A stretch of DNA of 64,000 bases, taken from the NCBI GenBank assembly GCA_963575745.1, contig CAUYUJ010019609.1, forward strand, positions 106,563-170,562, given 5' to 3'. Origin of the DNA: Prorocentrum cordatum (Eukaryota > Sar > Dinophyceae > Prorocentrales > Prorocentraceae). The notes beneath the pieces are model-generated. The model did no database searches and was not told where the DNA came from. It was given only the letters and a program-made list of their open reading frames with translations. Of the stretch, positions 1 through 11,475 are shown in pieces (the first letter of the stretch is position 1; every line of letters begins with the position of its first letter). The translations under genes were made by a program, and so were the position numbers.

Positions 1-94
1 CTTCGCCATCGCAGGAGACCCTGCGGGGCACACGATCCGTGGGAGGGATGAGGGCAGAGCGTGGTTGGGGGGTAGCATACATGCGCGCCCACTC
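1..94. other. unassigned non-coding sequence
   Basis: I see no gene, RNA or named repeat here. It is ordinary mixed-composition sequence before the first TIR-bounded element. Confidence 0.4.
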
Positions 95-261
95 CCCATC
101 GGTCGGAAGAAGTAGGTAGAAACATGAAGTAGGAAGGCGTGGGAAGTAGATTGGCTGACCGCCCGCCCCCGAAAGAGGACGGACAAGGTGAAGCCACTCG
201 ATCATTGAAGTAGGAAGGCGCCTTGGGACTCCAAAAATACCTACTTTTAACGACCGATGGG
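95..261. mobile_element. small TIR-bounded element, copy 1 (MITE-like)
   Basis: The segment begins CCCATCGGTCG and ends CGACCGATGGG, a perfect 11-bp terminal inverted repeat. A second copy with the same ends and similar interior (GGAAGAAG.AGGTAG, AACATGAAG.AGGAAGGCG, AAGCCACTCGA) lies at 3046-3205. About 160 bp, no coding capacity and matched TIRs are typical of a miniature inverted-repeat transposable element. No clear target-site duplication is visible in either copy, so the superfamily cannot be assigned. Confidence 0.6.
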
Positions 262-1034
262 TATGCGCGGCGCGCCATACAAGGGTGTTATGGCCACTGG
301 AGCGCACAGAGCCTGACTAAAAACGATCAGAGAGAGAGAGAGGGAAGCTTGCGGCATTCCAGCGCGGCCTGGCCCAAAACGCTGCCAGCACGAAGCCGCG
401 CAGCACGCGGCGAGAGGGCGTGGTTGCAGCTTCCAGTCCTGAGATCTGGAGGGAGAGGCAAGATGAAAGACGAAGATGCACGGAGTCGGCGCTCGTGATC
501 AAGAACATCTGCCGACATGACTGAAACAGATGTCCTTCTAATAGCCTTCGCGTGTTTCCACGTGCGAAGCGCACAAAAACAAATACGTTCGCATGTGCGA
601 GAATCGGTTCGCCTCTCATACAGAAGTGCTACGAGGCCTTCCAAGTATGCACCCAAGAGGCCAAAATCCTTCCAATACCTGAGGAAACATAAGTCTTGTG
701 CCTTGGCGCCGTTTCGCAGATGATTGGCTCCTGAGGCCACAAGATGGCTACAAGAAGACGGAAAAGAGCTTCGAGTGGTGCCCAGGATGGCTCCAAGACA
801 GCCCCAAGAATGCCCAAGAAGGGCCCAAGAGGCAAGCGGTCGTGCGTCCTCCGAGACGGTCACCAAAGAGCCCACCCATGGTTCTCGAGAGGGCTCCGAT
901 AAGTGCCAATGTTGTCACAAGAGGCCCCAGAGAGGACTCCAAGAGCGATCGAGGAGACCTCCAACAGGCTCCCATATATGCATCCAAGAGGACTCTATGG
1001 CTCATTCCTGTTGTCGTCGTCATCGCGATCTTTG
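262..1034. other. unassigned sequence with degenerate CCAAGA.GGC motif
   Basis: There is no recognisable gene. From about 720 the sequence carries an irregular short motif (CCAAGA.GGC variants) that recurs near 7000-7170 and 8500-8660, so it is low-complexity repeat DNA. A short block near 575-640 (TTCGCATGTGCG, then ATCGGTTC and CGAGGCC) is repeated near 2415-2450. Short open frames in several phases are shadows of this composition. Confidence 0.4.
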
Positions 1035-1200
1035 TCCTCCTCCTCCTCCTCCTCCTCCTCCTCCTCCTCCTTCTGCTACTCCCACCTCCTCCTCCCACTC
1101 CTCAACCGCACAATGATCCTCCTCCGCCCGCCTCCTCCTCTTCCCACCTCCTCCTCCTCCTCCTCCTCCTCCTCCTCCTCCTCCTCCTCCCCCTCTTCCT
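1035..1200. repeat. (TCC)n microsatellite, two blocks
   Basis: Two nearly pure TCC/CTC tracts (about 1035-1070 and 1147-1190) are separated by C-rich sequence. Open frames over them read poly-Leu, poly-Ser or poly-Pro depending on phase, so they are composition artefacts. Confidence 0.95.
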
Positions 1201-1450
1201 GATTATTATTATTCTTCTCTTCGCTCCCTCCTCCGCCTCTTCCATTTCGCCATCGCATCTGAGGCTCACCGGATCTTGAGTGGGAACGAGTTCCTTCGAA
1301 GTCCTCTCCCTTCTGCTCGCCATCCTCCCTGATTAACCTCCCCCCTTCCTGTTCCGTTTTTACCCCTACATGTTCGATGGAGCCGCAAAGCCACTCGCCC
1401 ATGGATCTTCGCAGATGCATAGATCCCGAGTTCCAGTGTTAAGCCTGCCA
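1201..1450. other. unassigned sequence between microsatellites
   Basis: I recognise no gene or repeat family between the TCC and CT/TA tracts. Confidence 0.4.
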
Positions 1451-1486
1451 TCTCTCTCTCTCTCTCTCTCTCCATGTCCCTGTTGC

Positions 1487-1556
<70 letters not shown>

Positions 1557-1596
1557 CATATACATATATGTGTGTATATATATACACACACACACC
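1451..1596. repeat. compound (CT)n-(TA)n-(CA)n microsatellite
   Basis: CT runs at about 1451-1471 and 1486-1514 lead directly into a TA tract (1516-1569) and a short TG/CA stretch to about 1596. This is a compound dinucleotide microsatellite. Confidence 0.95.
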
Positions 1597-1799
1597 TCGT
1601 TCGACAGTGGAGCAAAGACATATATGGTCCAGGGCTTGGGCCCCCCCCAATGCTGATGCCATTGGGCCCCCCCCCCGCGCGATGGTCCCCCCCGCCAGTG
1701 ATGTGGTGGGTGCTGTGGTGGTTCAGAGGTGGGCGTGGCGTGGTGCTGCGCTGCGGTGCCCACCCCCCCCCTGTGGATGTGGTGTGGTGCTGTGGTGGT

Positions 1800-2011
1800 T
1801 CAGAGGTCGTCGTCGTCGTCGTCGTCCTCGTCGTCCTCGTCGTCCTCCTCGTCGTCGTCCTCCTCGTCGTCGTCGTCGTCGTCGTCGTCAACGTCGTCGT
1901 CGCCGTCGTCATCGTCGTCATCGTCGTCGTCGCCGTCGTCATCGTCGTCATCGTCGTCGCCGCCGCCGCCGGCGTCGTCGCCGCCGCAGCCGTCGTCGTC
2001 GTCGTGGCCAT

Positions 2012-2047
<36 letters not shown>

Positions 2048-2051
2048 CATA

Positions 2052-2130
<79 letters not shown>

Positions 2131-2150
2131 TCGTCGTCGTCGTCGTCTCT
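1800..2150. repeat. (GTC)n trinucleotide array, about 350 bp
   Basis: An extended GTC/TCG array with CTC and GCC interruptions. All six phases stay largely open, giving poly-Val, poly-Ser, poly-Arg, poly-Thr or poly-Asp frames. It is followed at 2152-2237 by a duplicated GGGA.CATACCATCTGGGGG segment. It is a microsatellite rather than a gene. Confidence 0.92.
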
Positions 2151-2237
2151 GGGATCATACCATCTGGGGGTGGGGGCCCGAGGAATCCTGGGACCATACC
2201 ATCTGGGGGGGGGGGGGCCGTGGGACCGGAGCCCGGG

Positions 2238-3045
2238 ATCATATATGGTTCCCTCGTGGGTCTGCCCTGGCCGCGTAAAGACTCTGATCCGACAGCGTTC
2301 CCCTCTCTCTGTTCCATTGAAGGCTCTAACACTTCCCTGCTTTGGGAAACTCGCCAAGCGATCGTCTCTTGATCGTCTCCTGATGGGCTGGTAGAGATAC
2401 GCGAAAAATGTGTTCGCATGTGCGGACATCGGTTCACGAGGCCTCACGTAGAGATCACACGGGGAAATGTTATCGGACCTTCCCAACCAGGCAATGCGAT
2501 TGGTGCAATTGGTGCTTCGTGTCCGTGGGGGAGGGGGACCCGTGCCGCGAAACTCGGATTGGACAGGTGTAGTTCAAGAAGGCGGGGCATATTATGTCAA
2601 GAGACCAGCGAGGCGATATCTGGGACAAGGGCATGAAACTAGCGATTGACCAAGCCAAGGGAGCAATACCCGCTGGGGCAACACTCCTCAACGAGCAAAA
2701 TCGCAACAACTGAAGACGGCCTTTCGGGGATTTGCGAAGCAGGGACCGCTGACAACATGCGGCGCCCGTTGGCCAATGTTCGTCAGGTGGTCCCAAAAAA
2801 TGTGAATTTCCAGTTTGGCTGGGCTCAACAAGCGAATCCACGTGCGTAGCTCAACTCGAACAAGAGTTGAGCATGCGCAGAAGGCCGCGTGCGTGAGCTG
2901 CACACAAACCATCTCTGCTGCCAGTCTCGGGCACTCGCTGGCACACTCCAGCAGAGACACGGGGGCGAAGCGCACACGTCTGCAGAGAGTGTACCGGAGC
3001 CTTGGCAGCACACCGAGGTGCATAAATGATAATCATACCTGACTA
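2238..3045. other. unassigned sequence
   Basis: No gene is recognisable. Apart from the short block shared with 575-640, I see no repeat structure. Confidence 0.35.
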
Positions 3046-3205
3046 CCCATCGGTCGGAAGAAGCAGGTAGGAACATGAAGCAGGAAGGCGTTGAAAGTAG
3101 ATTGGGCTTTCGCGCACCCATAGAAGAGGACGGCAAAGGTAAAGCCACTCGAGCACTAAAGTAGGAAGGCAATCTTAAAAGTACATAGCTTCAACGACCG
3201 ATGGG
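3046..3205. mobile_element. small TIR-bounded element, copy 2 (MITE-like)
   Basis: Same terminal inverted repeats (CCCATCGGTCG and CGACCGATGGG) and the same interior order as the copy at 95-261, with substitutions and small indels. Two diverged copies about 3 kb apart show it is a dispersed element and not a chance palindrome. No coding capacity. Confidence 0.62.
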
Positions 3206-3337
3206 GCTTGTTCGCGCGCACGAGGCTGGCGCAAGGGAGCCCCGAAAGGAACCAGCGGGCCCGTGGCTGCTCAAGGATCGCCTGGCCTTTCGAGCCTGGC
3301 CTCAAGAGCCCCACGAAGACCCAAGAGCCTGGCAGGA

Positions 3338-3363
3338 GCTCCTCCTCCTCCTCCTCCTCCTCC
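3338..3363. repeat. short (CTC)n microsatellite
   Basis: A CTC run inside a degenerate CCAAGA-type low-complexity stretch. Confidence 0.85.
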
Positions 3364-3520
3364 ACAAGGACAGGCGCGGGCTCCAAGGAGATGTCCAAGA
3401 CGGCCCCACGGGATCCTGGGGTGGTGTCCCTCCCGTGTCCCTCCGTCCCTCCATTGAGCCTCCGTTTCTCGTGCGGGCCAGGTCGCTTCCGGCGCACATC
3501 GGGTGACCAGCGTAGCTGAC

Positions 3521-3735
3521 AGAAGCTCACTCCAAGCGTGCTTGCACGCTGGCGGCGCACATCACGTTGCCAGTGCTGCTGCCAAGAAGCTTGCCAGGAG
3601 GCTCACTCCAAGCGTGTCCGCTCGCTCCGGCAGCCGTGGCGTTGCCAGCGCAACTGCCAGGAAGCAAGCCAGGAAGCGCACCCCGAGCGTGCCCGTTCGG
3701 GCCGCAAACGTGTACCCGTTCGACGCAAGCAAGTC
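3521..3735 (+). repeat. 75-bp tandem repeat (about 2.5 copies)
   Basis: GCTCACTCCAAGCGTG-like starts occur at about 3525, 3601 and 3676, giving a 75-76-bp period. Because the period is close to 25 codons, the plus-strand frame 3503-3796 stays open and reads a basic 25-residue repeat (LTPSVSARSGSRGVASATARK type). A peptide is possible, but there is no start context, homology or flanking gene to support it, so I annotate it as a repeat only. Confidence 0.6.
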
Positions 3736-4065
3736 GCAGTGCGAGTCCTCGTCGCCGTCGTCCTCCTCCTGCTCGCCCTCCTCGTCGGCCTGCTGATCCT
3801 TCCTCTTCTCCTCTTCCCCTGTCTTGGCTCCCAGGACGGATACAGCGGACGGCCGCCGACGATGGCCAGGACTCTTCTTAAGTCGTGCTCGGATCCCGAG
3901 CCTTCCAGGCTCAACCTGGGCCTCGGAGCCCCAGGGCGCCCAGGAGCGCCTTTGACATGTTCCAACGGCCCTGGAGGAGGCGTGCAACGCCCGCAGACCC
4001 AGGCGAATCTCTCGCCCCTGCACCAGGACGGCTTCGACGGGGCCACGGGGCAGACAGAGACCGTA

Positions 4066-4155
4066 CCTCCCCTCCTCCTCCTCCTCCTCCTCCTCCTCCT
4101 CCTCCTCCTCCTCCTCCTCCTCCTCCTTCTCCTCTTCCTCCTCTTCCTCCCCTTT
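4066..4155. repeat. (CTC)n microsatellite
   Basis: A nearly pure CTC array of about 80 bp ending in TTC/CTC variants. Overlapping open frames (poly-Leu, poly-Pro, poly-Glu, poly-Gly) are artefacts. Confidence 0.95.
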
Positions 4156-5218
4156 GCATGCACCCGTCGGCAAGACTGGACACCACGGTTTCGTTGTCAC
4201 CACGGCTGCCAAAACGACGAAGGTGGGTAGGGAAGAGGAGGATCGGGAAAAGGTGGTAAGACTTTGTATGAAGAGGGTAGGTGTTGATGTGTCGGACATT
4301 GTGCCCTGGAGATGTGCAGCACGAGCCCCGCTGAGAACAGAGAAAGCTCCAGGGGGGCATGCGCTACCCAAGAAGATCTAACCTGTTGCGACCAACACTG
4401 GAGCGGCGCTGCTCTTATAAAGCGTCAGATGGCCTGCAAATCGACGAAGAAGCAAGGGTGGATCACGCGCAGTGTACTTCTGACAGCATCCTGAGATCTG
4501 GAAGGGAACTTCTCAACATCGACCCTCCGTGCATGCTAGAAAAACACACAGCAATGCACAGACCCGTCCCTTCCTGGAGCGGGCGCGACATCCAATCTGG
4601 AGCTGGGTCCGTTATCTGGCACCTGCTGCGTCGGCCGCATGAAGCGTGACCGCGCCATCGCCCCAAGCGCCCACGGGCAAAAGCGCCCGTGCACGTGGCT
4701 TGAACAAATACCACAAAGGTATCGAAGCGGTGCGTGCGGACATGGGCCCTTGAAAGGAAGCGTATCAAGGTTGGTTGAAAAAAAACGCCCAAAAAAACAT
4801 AATGTTCTCAAAGAAAGCACTATCCCGTCACCCTGTCACTGACAATCCATCCTATCACGCGCCCGAACCCACTGCTAACACAACCAACCAAGTCTGCATC
4901 AAGAGTGGTATTCCAAAACGATGCACGTGCCCGTCTGCGGGCCATTCATGCGGGCCCTACTAACTGCGCAGGGCCCACCTGCCAAGTTCTAACATTTGTC
5001 CATGCTTGCGGGACCTTGTGCATGATAACTGTTTCGGTCGTTCCCCCCCCCCCCTTGTATTCCCCCCTGAGAGCCCCCAAACCTGCCTTACAGTTTGTAA
5101 ATGGGGGTCACGGGGCTCAGCGCACCAAACCCTCACACTAAGCGAGGTCACAGGGATGCCGAGAGGGCAGAAACGCACATGTCAAAGGCAGATCGGCCAT
5201 GTAAGTGAACATCGCCGT
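4156..5218. other. unassigned sequence
   Basis: No convincing gene, RNA or repeat is seen. Short open frames lack recognisable domains. Confidence 0.35.
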
Positions 5219-5386
5219 GCACACACCCACACACACACACACACTTTGCTTGGCTTCGCGGCCCCGCGCGCAGCGACAAGGCTGCGAAAGGGAACAAAAC
5301 GCGAGCGCGCGCCTCAAAACATCTACACACACACACATTCACGCGCGCAACCGACACACGAACACACACACACACACACACACAAA

Positions 5387-5428
<42 letters not shown>

Positions 5429-5715
5429 CATTTGTTGCGTCGGCGGCTGGGAAGAGGGTGACTGCTCCGGCGAACAGGCCACACTGCACGCAAATTCAAG
5501 CCGCGATGCACGAGGGAGGAGGGGGAGCTCCAGCGCGACAGGGAGAGAGGAAGCCGGGCCCGCTCAGGCGAGCCACGGGCCCACACACACACACACTTTT
5601 ACGTCGGCGGCTGGGCAAAGGTCGACTGCTCCGGCGGAAAGTCAACAGGGGACACGCTGCATGCAAATCAAGGCCACGATGCACGGGAGGAGGAGACACA
5701 CACACACACACGCTC
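5219..5715. repeat. (CA)n tracts interleaved with a duplicated block
   Basis: CA/AC tracts lie at about 5219-5245, 5323-5340, 5362-5430, 5581-5598 and 5693-5712. A block with CGTCGGCGGCTGGG, GACTGCTCCGGCG and a later GATGCACG.GAGGAGG is present twice (about 5434-5580 and 5602-5692), each copy followed by a CA tract. The unit was therefore duplicated with its microsatellite. Confidence 0.8.
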
Positions 5716-7300
5716 TTCAAGCGGCAAGGCAGACCGTGAGCGCATAACCCAAGCGTTCGTAGTACCAACTCGTAGCGAACACCTCCCCACTGCCTGTGCT
5801 TAACGGTAATGCTGGAATCGCGAAAATTCCATGCCGTCGCGTTCGCCGCCACGGCGGCCCGCGGCATTCTGACCCCCATCGTTAGGTTCCCCCCTCTCCC
5901 CGTCCACTCTTACCTTTTGCCTTCCGCCCCCGCATTCCTCTATCGCCTCCCTCTCCCTCCTTCCCTGTTTTTTTTAAACGATGTCGAGGTTACCCTCCGA
6001 AGCGGTCTCTGCCCCGCGCCCATCTGCCCCCCCCTTTCCCGTATCACCGAATACGTCCGACACGCCGCGAGCTTCTATCACATGCGCCAAAGCTTGAACG
6101 CCCAAGCACGCCCAAGAGACCCGGCCCCGTAAACCGGGCAACGCTGCACTGATCTGCAGGGGCTACAACCCAAGCTCCCTGGGGTCACCCGCTCCTGCGG
6201 CCTGACGGTCTCCCGCCGACGCAGGCGCCACAGGAGTTGCGCGACACCAAAACATCACGGCAACTGCGCGGCACATTTTACATGACGTAGTTTCACTGGC
6301 ACAACGCCCGCCACAAGGGCTGGCCCGCTCGACGAATGACCCGCCCACACGTGAAACCTGGGCCGGCAGCTCAACGCAAAGTCGTGCCCGCCCGACTCAA
6401 TCCGCGCCCGATCCACCCGACCGCCCGACATCTGGCCCAACCGACCGGACCGGTATGAGACTGGAACGCTGAACGACTAAAACTGTTTTTCATGCAGATA
6501 CCTTGCAGAAACCTGACGCAAAGAATCCGCAGATTCGCTGACAGGAAGCACCGACAGCTCCCGATCATGCAACTGCAAGCCCTTGCAGCGGCGCCCCCAG
6601 CTCACGCGCCGAACACATCCACCGCGCCACGAGCGAAATGGGAAGGACGCGATCCCCAGAAGTCCCAACACGCACCACGACTCCTGGAAAGTCGTAGACG
6701 CACCCCTCCAACCCACCAGCTGCAGTGTCCAGAGGGGGCGCGAACGCTGCCTGACGAACCACTGGGCACAACCATCGTGATCTCACACGAGTTTCGCTAC
6801 AGCGAGCACCACTGGAGGCGACTAAGATGCGCCCTTCCATACCCCCCCACGACACGCCCCCATTATGGCCCTCCCCCTTCTGCATCATTAAAAAGCGCGC
6901 GTTCCAGGGACAGTACTTGGTGGACCGACCAAACACATGCCGCTAGCACCAACGTCGCAAATCTACAAAGGCCTAGTGCCCGAGCACCAACTCAAGATGC
7001 ACCGCCATGGCTGACCCAAGATCCCCAGAATCCCACCAGCCCTCTGGGCAAAATTTTGCGGAAGGGGGGATCGCGGAGTGCCAGGGCGCCCCAGATGGCC
7101 CGCGACGGCTCCAAGAGGGAACCCCACGTTCCAAAATGGCCTGCAAGATGGCCCAAGACAACCGACGATGTTTCAAGATAACATCCGACATGCCCCCTCT
7201 TAGCTGTCTACATGCTCGCCAGCCGCCTGCACCACCCCAGTGGTGCTGCAGGCCTGACGCATCCCGACAAACGGGACGGTGAAACAAAGAAATGTGTGCA
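5716..7300. other. unassigned sequence
   Basis: I recognise nothing here except weak CCAAGA-type low complexity around 7000-7170. The longest open frame (about 6492-7181, plus) has no recognisable domain and a composition that matches the repeat, so it is not called. Confidence 0.35.
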
Positions 7301-7303
7301 TAC

Positions 7304-7337
<34 letters not shown>

Positions 7338-7555
7338 CTATAAGAAAAGAAGGGCTATAGGGCTATAGGGCTATAGGCACTAGAGCTATAGGGCTATAGG
7401 GCTATAGGGTTATAGGACTGTAAGGCTACTAGGCTATAAGGCTGCAGGACCATAGGGCTATAGGCCTATAGGGCTACAGGCCTATAGGGCTATGAGGGCT
7501 ATAAGGCTATAGGGTTTTAGGGCTATAGTGCTGTAGGGATAGAAAGCGATAAAAT
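7301..7555 (+). repeat. (TA)n then GCTATAGG octamer array
   Basis: A TA tract (about 7305-7326) and a short GA run are followed by about 180 bp of imperfect GCTATAGG octamers with decaying variants (GGTTATAGG, GGCCTATAG). It does not match the TTTAGGG telomere repeat, so it is an ordinary minisatellite. Confidence 0.88.
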
Positions 7556-7805
7556 AGAGCTACTGGGCACCCGGGCACCCCGGCACCCCCGGGCCTGTGG
7601 GCACCCCCCGGCATCTGGGCACCTGGGCACCTGGGCCAGCCACAGAAATCGGCGACGAACCTCATCTAGCCATGTGAATCCGCTAGGACCCCTATAGAAG
7701 CAAGCTCTGTTTGGGGGATGCACCTCCACCGACATCGGCGACGAACCTCACCTACCGATATGAATCCGCTACGACCCCTACAGAGGCAAGCTCTGATTGG
7801 GGATC
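7556..7805 (+). repeat. GGGCACC repeats and a duplicated 65-bp block
   Basis: Imperfect GGGCACC units span about 7565-7640. After this, a block starting CGACGAACCTCA and ending CAAGCTCTG.TTGGGG occurs twice (about 7651-7716 and 7740-7803), roughly 89 bp apart. It is a local tandem duplication with no coding evidence. Confidence 0.75.
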
Positions 7806-8040
7806 AAGCAAATAAGTCGACAAATAAACAAACAAAATAATAATTAGACGACTAATACTAAAAAATAGTGATAATAATAATAATAATAATAGAAAAGGAT
7901 GAAAAATGAAAAGAATCATAATAAAAATTACCAACCGTCCTGTGGTGTTGGGTCCTCCCTTTGAAGACACGGTCCCCGCGTTCCCCCCTCCTTCCTCCAT
8001 CCCCCTCTCCCCCCCCTCCCTCCTCCCCCTCCTCCCTGCG

Positions 8041-8330
8041 TTTCACCAACCCAGTACAGCGCTTCGTGGCCCCATAGAGAGCTCCACCGAAGCTCCCAGT
8101 GGGACCGTGTGCATGCGTCCCAGAAACCCAACTTGGCACACCCAATCGCACGCTTCGTGGCCCCATAGGGAGCTCCACCGAAGGCCCCAGTGCCACCGTC
8201 CGAATGCGTCCCAAAAACACTGTTTGGCAGTTTCACCCACCCAGTACAGCGTTTCGTGGCCCCATAAGGAGTTCCACCGAAGCCCCCAGTGGGACCATCC
8301 GCATGCGTCCCGAAACACCCAATTTGGCAT
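8041..8330 (+). repeat. about 95-bp tandem repeat, 3 copies
   Basis: Three head-to-tail copies start near 8041, 8138 and 8229. Each contains GCTTCGTGGCCCCATA, GAG.TCCACCGAAG, CCCAGTG and GCATGCGTCCC, and ends TTTGGCA or CTTGGCA. The same unit reappears at 8690-8915, so one array was split or duplicated around the intervening 360 bp. Confidence 0.85.
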
Positions 8331-8499
8331 GTTCTGGCGGGGCGAAGCATTCCAGGGAGGGGTCTAGGGGAGGGGCGAAGGCGGGGACGTTCCGGCGTTG
8401 ACGGCCGCCGGGGGTCCGTTGCCCCTGTATTTTATCGAGTGAAGCGGCTCCCAGGCGCCTTCCACGGCGCGCTTCCTCATATTTGCTTCAAATGAAGCT

Positions 8500-8660
8500 G
8501 CTCAAGGGCCCCAAGACGGCTCAAGAGGGCACCAAAACGATTCAAAGACGGCCCCCAGAGAGCTTCGGATGGCCTCCAGACGGTCCAAGAGAGCCTCGAG
8601 ACGGCTCCAGAGACCCTCCAGAGGGACTTCGAGAAGGCCTCAGGAGCCCAGAACGATGGA
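8500..8660 (+). repeat. degenerate short-motif repeat (CAAGACGGC type)
   Basis: An irregular series of 15-18-bp units resembling CCAAGA.GGC lies between the two blocks of the 95-bp repeat. The motif matches those near 720-1000 and 7000-7170. Confidence 0.55.
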
Positions 8661-8689
8661 TTACCGTATTGTTTTGAAGGTTCATGTCG

Positions 8690-8915
8690 GGCCCAGGAAT
8701 CCCACACACCCAGTCTGGCATTTTCACCCACACAGCGCAGCGCTTCGTGGCCCCAAAGGAAGCCCCACCGAAGCCCCAGTGGGACCGCCCGCATGCGTCC
8801 CATACACCCAATTTGGCATTTTCACCTACTCATCACAGCGCTTCGTGGCCCAATAGGGAGCTCCACCGGAGGCATGCACCCCACACACCCAATGTGGCAT
8901 TTTCACCCAGATCAC
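8690..8915 (+). repeat. about 95-bp tandem repeat, second block (about 2 copies)
   Basis: Two further copies of the 8041-8330 unit (CGCTTCGTGGCCC, GCTCCACCG, GCATGC, CACCCAATTTGGCATTTTCACC). The last copy is internally deleted. Confidence 0.82.
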
Positions 8916-9499
8916 AGTTCCAATGACTTCTTGGAAGTCCGGCCGCGCGCCGCGCTTTCCGAGCCCAGCGGGGTCCAGGTGTCATTCTATTGCCGACGAG
9001 ATGTTGGATAGGAGGGAGGCGAGCGGGAAGCTGCGCGGCAGTCTTAGGAATGGGATGTCCGACGATCTTACAGTGCTGAACCCTACTTTTTTTGGCTCCC
9101 AATATCTTGGTGGCTTCTACGTACTGTGCCAGAGCTTAAATTTTCAAGGGCACGTGCTGGGCGCGGGCGCCCGCCCACGCGCCCGGGTCGTCATCGAGGA
9201 GAAACTCGGAAAACTACGGGGTCTTGGGCCGCGAGAGGAAAGAGCCGCATTGAGGAAGAAGAGGAATTCGCATCGTCGTTCCTACAGACGGGATACTCAG
9301 GAATCGGAGTCGCCGCGATCTCGGGCCAGGGTGAAGCTTAAGCTCTCCGATCTCGAGGTCGATCGGGGCCGGTCTGATGATCGTCTCGCTTGGCACCAGG
9401 AGCTCGAGAAGTTTTGCAAGAAAAAGTTCTCTTCGGTGAGCAGACGGGTCGAGAATGGAAAATCCTGATGTCGACGAGGGAGGGGGCGGAGGAGGAGAT

Positions 9500-11475
9500 C
9501 CATTCGGGCGCGATGCTTTTTGCTATCAGCATGGGTGTTTTTTGCGCGGCCAAGGCCAAGCTGCGCAGTCGCCGTGCCACTGGTTCAGATTGATCGTTCT
9601 AATGGTGTCTCAAAGTGTTGTCCTGGTCGGGCCTCAATGTGATTAGGGGGTACTTTGGACCTCATCTGCGCCTTGCGACGCAGTGCCCTGTCAGTTGGCG
9701 CGAGGCGCTCATTTTTTACATGCCAGAAGCAAAAAGTATCACGCATTTGAAGGAGGGGGGGTTCCTGGTGATGCAGGCTTCACTCAGTCGCTGGCTCTCG
9801 TCTTGCATCGTTCTGCTCGTCGAAAAAAATCGGGGAGACTGGGCTCCTCAGGCGTCTCGGGATCGACGGCTGCAGGGAACGCCATTCCGCGCACCTGATC
9901 ACCTCGTCCCCCACATGCATATCACAACACAAAGTGCGCGGGGCAAGGGGGGGCACGTGTCACGTTGCCAACGTCGGTCGACGTTCTGCAAGCCTTCGAT
10001 GACACCAAGGTGGCTAACGTTTATCAGTGGCTACGGCATGCCGAATGTCCGTCTTACCTCATGCATGCGCGTCTTGATCCTCTGATATATTACCAGGGCA
10101 AGGTTTCCTATAAAGGTATGGAGGTGGAAGATGCGGGCTGGGAGCGTTGCATACGTGCGAGAACCACTGAGGGGCAATTTGCTTTCGTGTCTATTTGCGC
10201 CGCAGCGTGGGCGGATATTTCCTCGGTCTGGGACAGGGAGCAGGTCGATTATCCCGCGCAGTTCCGCTCTGGGGAGTTCTCCAAGGACAGTTGGATTAGC
10301 CTCCTTATCTGGGTGGACATTGTGTTCCTGGTTGCCAAGTGCCGTTGAGGGTTCACCAGGATGTTTTGTGACATATCTTATACACTCTCTTCGTTCTCGT
10401 TTGCTTGGAAAACTTCTAGCATACAGTACATGGTTCGTACATATTATGTTCGGATTCTGGCGAACGGGACGGTGGCTCCTGGTCAAGATCTCGCCCTGTC
10501 CTCCGTAAAGCCACGGAGATTCAGGCCTTGGGCGTGGTGGTCATACATGACCACAACCATCGCATTCACCGCGACTTGGAGTATCGTCTATCTTGTGCTC
10601 GGAAGGCCTGTTCAGCCAGGCATCGTACTTTCGTTCTCAAGGTGTGGAGCTTCGTCGCAAGTTCGTTGTATGTCGAGCGGGTGCTGAGCCTGGCCTTATG
10701 CTGCTGCGAAGGCATGACCGTCGACTCTCGGACTCTCGGCGTTGCAAGCGTTCGGAAACAAATGTCTGGCCGCGGTGTTCAGGTCCATCGTTTCCACCTT
10801 TTCGTTTACCATTCTCTGGTCAAGATTCCTTTGCGCGCGATGATTTTTCCAAAGACGCATGTAGCTTCCTGGGTATTCTGATGGGGGACACAAGTGACAA
10901 CGTCGATAACATCTTGGGAATTTGGAGTGAACACCATATCATGTGTTGTGATTCGTTTGGGCCCTACTTGAACGCGGGGAGGACGGAGGTGCAGGAGACA
11001 CATGGGGAGGAGGTGAGAATGTGGATCAACGCAGCTGGCAAGATTCTCTTGTTGAGTTCTACGGACCACGGCGGTGGCTTTCGTTCGAGGGGAGTTTGTG
11101 GGCGGAACATGTTTGCAAGCCGTCAATGTCGTTCAATTTCCAGCAATACAGCACGTTCGGGAACAAGAATTGCCCACTCTTTCTGAAAATGAGTTCGGAG
11201 ATCCAGGGGGGCACTTGTATTTCACCTGCTGGTTTGGGGCATCTGGCGAAACGTTTTGCCATCCATGACATGAGGAAGACAATGTGAGATTCGGCGACCC
11301 CTGGTTTCGGTCTTCAGATTCTAGGCGACTCCGCGATTGTGACGAGCTAGCTTTCAGGTCGCGCCCGCGCTTTGAGTCGCGGGTACATTGAGAGGGTGTA
11401 CAGTCTCACTAATTAGCTTGTTTATCTTCGTTATGTGTCTTCTGTAAGGCCTCCTTGTAGAGGCACCGACATCAC
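9500..11475 (+). pseudogene. LINE reverse-transcriptase pseudogene, interrupted by the LINE at 11475
   Basis: Collinear fragments in shifting frames align with the RTs elsewhere in the window. KLRSRRATGSD and WCLKVLSW near 9560-9620 match RLREGKAVGAD and ARMLRSLSW of the 14.4-17.4 kb RT. SLSRWLSSCIVLLVE matches SLSRWYSACVVILVE of the 37.5-39.9 kb RT. After these come VLQAFDD (motif A region), GWERCIRARTTEGQ (motif B region), WVDIVFLVA (motif C, where relatives have WADN), EFYGPRRW and LAKRFAIH. Near 11320 LQILGDSAIVTS marks the first permuted RNase H motif, and VRPPCRGTDIT near 11450 still aligns (IRPFAPGRDLI). The match stops exactly where the minus-strand LINE ends. Many frameshifts and stops show it is dead. 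Sequence between 8916 and 9500 may be its upstream part, but I cannot support that. Confidence 0.82.

Noticed and set aside
1439-2486. Long open frames (up to 332 residues) over the GTC array and CT/TA tracts
   Set aside because: They are low-complexity translations of a trinucleotide and dinucleotide microsatellite, open in many phases on both strands.
7340-7555. Telomeric repeat
   Set aside because: The unit is GCTATAGG-like and irregular, not TTTAGGG, and it is internal.
8923-9468. 181-residue plus-strand frame as a gene
   Set aside because: No domain is recognisable. It may be upstream debris of the RT pseudogene (AWHQELEKFCKKKF looks linker-like), but the alignment is too weak to annotate.
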